Assembly (NCBI GenBank): GCA_016715365.1
Contig: JADKAM010000005.1
Span: 62,001-126,000, forward strand
DNA from: Chitinophagaceae bacterium
GTDB taxonomy: Bacteria; Bacteroidota; Bacteroidia; Chitinophagales; Chitinophagaceae
Direction of reading: 5' to 3'
DNA length: 64,000 nt
Shown: piece after piece, positions 61,452-64,000 of the stretch
Numbering within the stretch: the first letter of the stretch is position 1
How the letters are laid out: every line of letters starts with the position of its first letter
Program-made: the position numbers and the translations under genes
The notes under the pieces: model-generated
Told to the model about the DNA's origin: nothing
Databases searched by the model: none
Seen by the model: the letters and a program-made list of their open reading frames with translations, nothing else

Positions 61452-63650
61452 CTATAATTGCAGCAAACCAACTTTAAACAATATACTCACCGGTTTATTA
61501 TCCCAAAATAATTCAAAGTCTTCCAGGCCGGCGCTTTCATAATCGGCTTTTACCTCCTGCAGGGTTACTGTTTTTGGGTTTGATATGGAGATGAGTTGTA
61601 AAATCCTGGCCAGCCATTCACCCTGTTGCTTATCAACCTTAATATTGATGGTTTCTTTTTTTGTTTCAAAAGTCATCGATAATAATTCCCACTGGTTTCC
61701 TTTTTTACTTTTGATAACAGTTTCGGTTTTTGGCAGATTGCCGAGGAAAATAATTTTTGCATTGGGGTTTGAACTTACCAGTTCAACTTCTTCAATGGCT
61801 TTAATAATATAATCCGGTGCAATGGTTGTCCGGGGTACTTTCTGCTCAAACCATTTCTGCAATGGATAATCAAAGCAGGCACCATGCATATAATTGAGTA
61901 AAGATTTTTTTAAACCAAAACTAAAACTTTCATGATCGGCACCGGTGGGGTCGGTATGTTCAATATCGTTGTTGGCAAATGTACCAATGGCTTCTGATAC
62001 TTTTTTAACTGAATATTTTTCAGGGTTCAATCCAACGGGGCTGTGTGCCGTCATCGTAAACAAATGCCAGAAAGCCGATTGTAAAATACCGGCTTCAAAA
62101 AGCTGGCGTACCATTTCCAGTGAGTCAATGGTTTCCTGTGCAGTTTGTGTGGGAAAGCCATACATGAGATAAGCATGCACCATAATACCGGCTTCAGTAA
62201 AATGTTTATTTACTTTTGCAACCTGTGCAACGGTAATTCCTTTTTGTATCAGTTCCAGTAACCGGTCTGATGCAACTTCCAATCCGCCCGAGATGGCAAT
62301 GCAGCCTGATGCTTTTAGTAAAATACACAAGTCTCTTGTAAAACTTTTTTCAAAACGTATATTGGCCCACCAGCTTACGGTTAATTTTCTGCGGATGATC
62401 TCAATGGCCAATGCACGCATCAAAGCAGGCGGTGCAGCTTCATCTACAAAGTGAAAACCATTTTGCCCGGTTTGAGCAATCATCTCTTCTATGCGGTCGC
62501 AGAGTAATGATGCGGCAATGGGCTCATAATTTTTTATGTAGTCTAAACTAATATCACAGAAAGTGCATTTGCCCCAGTAACATCCATGTGCCATGGTCAG
62601 TTTATTCCAGCGTCCATCGCTCCACAAACTGTGCATGGGGTTTATCACTTCAATGGCTGAAATATATTTATCTAAATAAAAATCGCTGTAATCGGGTGTG
62701 CCCACCTGGCCCTGTTTGTAATCGGCGCAGGAAGTATTGTTGATGTAAGTAACTTTGCTATCAACCAAAGTAAAAGTCCGTTTTAATTCATCAATGGTTT
62801 TTGTGCCGTTAAGATGTTGTAATAAAATTTCAACCGGGGCTTCGCCATCATCCAACGTAATAAAATCGTAAAATTCAAAAACACGTGCATCAGATAAAGA
62901 ACGTAGTTCAGTATTGGCAAAACCACCGCCCATAGCTACTTTAACGCCCGGGCAATGTTGTTTTATCCATTGCCCGCAACGCAATGATGTATATAAATTA
63001 CCGGGGAAGGGAACGGAGATGGCAACCAGTTTCGGTTGCACTGTATCCATCTTTTTTTGTAAAATATCAATGAGTATTGTATCAAGATAAGTGTAGTCTT
63101 GTTGCAGCGTATTATACAATTCATCAAAACTGTTGGCCGATCTTCCCAATCTTTCGGCATAGCGACTAAAACCAAAATGTTCATCAACCGTTTCTTTGAT
63201 CAGATCAGACAGGTCTTCAAGATACATGGTGGCAATATGTTTGGCTTTATCCTGCGTACCCATATTTCCAAAGGCCCATTTCAAATCATCTAATTGTGCA
63301 AAGCGTTCAGCTTCGGGTAAAAAATCCCGTTTGCAAATCAGGTGTGCCAGGGTAGCACTCTTGCCCTGCAAAAACAACATTACCGCATCAATGGTATTTA
63401 TATAATCATCCTGCAGGGTAATTATTCTTGCTGCATTTGTGGAGTGTTCTTTTTGCTGCGTATTAATTTCGGTAAACAAATTTTGTAATCCTGCTTTTGA
63501 AAACAATGCCACGGTAACTTCAATGCCCAGGTCGGCCTGGAAGGATTTGATGCCCTTTGTATTGAGAAAACCCTTCAGGTAAGCCGTAGCCGGGTAGGGC
63601 GTGTTTAGCTGCGTGAAAGGAGGCGTTATCAAAAAAATATCTGTACTCAA
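61452..63650 (-). CDS. B12-binding-domain radical SAM protein, unusual CX4CX2C motif
   Basis: This 732-residue protein begins IFLITPPFTQLNTPYPATAYLKGFL, the first strand of a cobalamin-binding-like domain (DADLGIE-type loop at residues 35-45). A long helical region follows and then VKVAMGGGFANTEL at the end of the domain. The radical SAM core has HGCYWGKCTFCDI: the cysteines are spaced CX4CX2C, not the canonical CX3CX2C. Next are FVDEAAPPALMRAL and SGGLEVASDRLLELIQKGITVAQVAKV, then AYLMYGFPTQTAQET. A C-terminal domain of about 150 residues is of unknown type. It resembles the YgiQ/Elp3-like B12 radical SAM group in outline. The substrate is unknown and no partner gene lies adjacent. Confidence 0.88.
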   Translation of the reverse strand: MSTDIFLITPPFTQLNTPYPATAYLKGFLNTKGIKSFQADLGIEVTVALFSKAGLQNLFTEINTQQKEHSTNAARIITLQDDYINTIDAVMLFLQGKSATLAHLICKRDFLPEAERFAQLDDLKWAFGNMGTQDKAKHIATMYLEDLSDLIKETVDEHFGFSRYAERLGRSANSFDELYNTLQQDYTYLDTILIDILQKKMDTVQPKLVAISVPFPGNLYTSLRCGQWIKQHCPGVKVAMGGGFANTELRSLSDARVFEFYDFITLDDGEAPVEILLQHLNGTKTIDELKRTFTLVDSKVTYINNTSCADYKQGQVGTPDYSDFYLDKYISAIEVINPMHSLWSDGRWNKLTMAHGCYWGKCTFCDISLDYIKNYEPIAASLLCDRIEEMIAQTGQNGFHFVDEAAPPALMRALAIEIIRRKLTVSWWANIRFEKSFTRDLCILLKASGCIAISGGLEVASDRLLELIQKGITVAQVAKVNKHFTEAGIMVHAYLMYGFPTQTAQETIDSLEMVRQLFEAGILQSAFWHLFTMTAHSPVGLNPEKYSVKKVSEAIGTFANNDIEHTDPTGADHESFSFGLKKSLLNYMHGACFDYPLQKWFEQKVPRTTIAPDYIIKAIEEVELVSSNPNAKIIFLGNLPKTETVIKSKKGNQWELLSMTFETKKETINIKVDKQQGEWLARILQLISISNPKTVTLQEVKADYESAGLEDFELFWDNKPVSILFKVGLLQL

Positions 63651-63704
63651 GCGGGGATGTTTATGGGCAAAAATATTCTTTTATTGATTACCGGAAAGAT
63701 TTGA

Positions 63705-63785
63705 ACCACAAAGTACACAATGTACAAAGCACAAAGGACACAAGGAATGGCTTAGTGCACTTTGTGCCTTTGTGTTCTTTGTGGT
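63705..63785. repeat. CACAAAG-type nested palindrome
   Basis: ACCACAAAG (63705-63713) pairs with CTTTGTGGT (63777-63785), and inner GCACAAAG (63729-63736) with CTTTGTGC (63760-63767). It is the same motif family as 35109-35166. It lies between the divergently placed radical SAM and trmH starts, so it could also carry promoter elements. Confidence 0.8.
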
Positions 63786-63839
63786 AAACATTTTGCAAAG
63801 CAAAATCTATCCTTTGTCCCTTCTTCTGTAAATTGCAGC

Positions 63840-64000
63840 ATGACTCCTGAAAGAAACGAACGCCTCACATCAGTATTAAACAAACGCCAGCCCGATTTGA
63901 CGGTATTGCTTGAAAATGTTTTTGATCCGCACAACATATCTGCGGTAATGCGAACCTGTGATGCGGTAGGTATGCAGGATATTTATATTCTGAACAGCAA
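63840..64000 (+). CDS. trmH: tRNA/rRNA 2'-O-methyltransferase TrmH, 3' end beyond the window
   Basis: The frame starts at ATG 63840 (MTPERNERLTSVLNKRQPDLTVLLENVFDPHNISAVMRTCDAVGMQDIYILNS) and is open at the window end. The opening TPERNERLTSVLNKRQPDLT and the LENVFDPHNISAVMRTCDAVG motif 1 are characteristic of TrmH, which makes Gm18 in tRNA. It is a different SpoU-family member from the gene at 24771-25286. Only about 53 residues are visible. Confidence 0.85.
   Translation, partial: MTPERNERLTSVLNKRQPDLTVLLENVFDPHNISAVMRTCDAVGMQDIYILNS

Noticed and set aside
61292..61477. 61-codon plus-strand frame between the M13 and radical SAM genes
   Set aside because: It overlaps the 3' end of the radical SAM gene and has no family resemblance; a small real peptide cannot be fully excluded.
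1..64000. tRNA, rRNA or tmRNA genes
   Set aside because: I scanned intergenic stretches for tRNA-like arms and CCA ends and found none that I could support by eye.

Overview
The window is 64 kb of a Bacteroidota chromosome, most likely from the Chitinophagaceae or a close relative. The placement is inferred from content. There is a type IX secretion sorting domain (21963-22496), a gliding-motility-type C-terminal domain (55026-57095), a type III glutamine synthetase, and an HMA/AraC regulator of the kind common in this phylum. Shine-Dalgarno signals are weak, and several genes have the phylum's TAnnTTTG -7 promoter element upstream. The DNA is moderately AT-rich and dense in house-keeping genes. 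I see no tRNA, rRNA, CRISPR array, transposase, prophage or conventional defence island.

Layout. 1-3.3 kb: truncated Tat-exported metallo-hydrolase, AraC-type regulator, two secreted hydrolases. 3.5-6.8 kb: minus-strand cluster xre-(RES)-folK-deoxynucleoside kinase-MFS, with the RES toxin broken. 6.9-11.9 kb: ABC-2 permease and SRPBCC protein, then anmK, queG and a small membrane protein, then an outer-membrane protein. 12.1-15.4 kb: clpB and a thioredoxin-fold protein. 15.4-22.5 kb: envelope proteins, dominated by a 1463-residue repeat protein in a probable operon with a T9SS-sorted protein. 22.7-31.4 kb: def, ruvX, ubiA-like, a tRNA/rRNA methyltransferase, pyrG, proC, a 5'-truncated heptose epimerase and purL. 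31.5-40.3 kb: membrane protein, glnN, Spy-like protein, Ldh-family dehydrogenase, aspartate kinase, Mpo1-like protein, queA. 40.6-49.2 kb: TraB/GumN protein (frameshifted), dual-ATPase ABC protein, AMP nucleosidase, HsdR_N-like protein (frameshifted), amino-acid permease. 49.4-64 kb: ubiX, lolA, DUF4407 protein, mutS (frameshifted), gliding-type surface protein, YdeI-like protein, GNAT, PH-SHOCT protein, M13 peptidase, radical SAM protein and the start of trmH.

The most striking property is the number of damaged but otherwise well-conserved genes: mutS (+1), TraB/GumN (-1), HsdR_N-like (+1 in an A8 run), RES (two compensating indels), glnN (in-frame TGA 40 codons before the family's usual end) and hldD (N-terminus missing, fused downstream of purL in the same frame). 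Either the assembly carries indel errors, or this is a real mismatch-repair-deficient lineage with indels accumulating in short homopolymers. The sequence alone cannot decide, but mutS being one of the casualties makes the question worth settling.

The second theme is dispersed palindromic DNA. At least ten distinct inverted repeats lie between genes. Two have apparently entered coding sequence in frame, in hldD and in the linker of the dual ABC ATPase. A 21-bp motif with a conserved downstream TGGTATCA recurs at 3.4 kb and 25.5 kb. No complete novel multi-gene system is evident. The best candidates for new biology are the tandem-repeat surface protein operon, the coding-sequence-invading palindromes, an orphan plus-strand terminator near 39.1 kb and the glnN stop codon.
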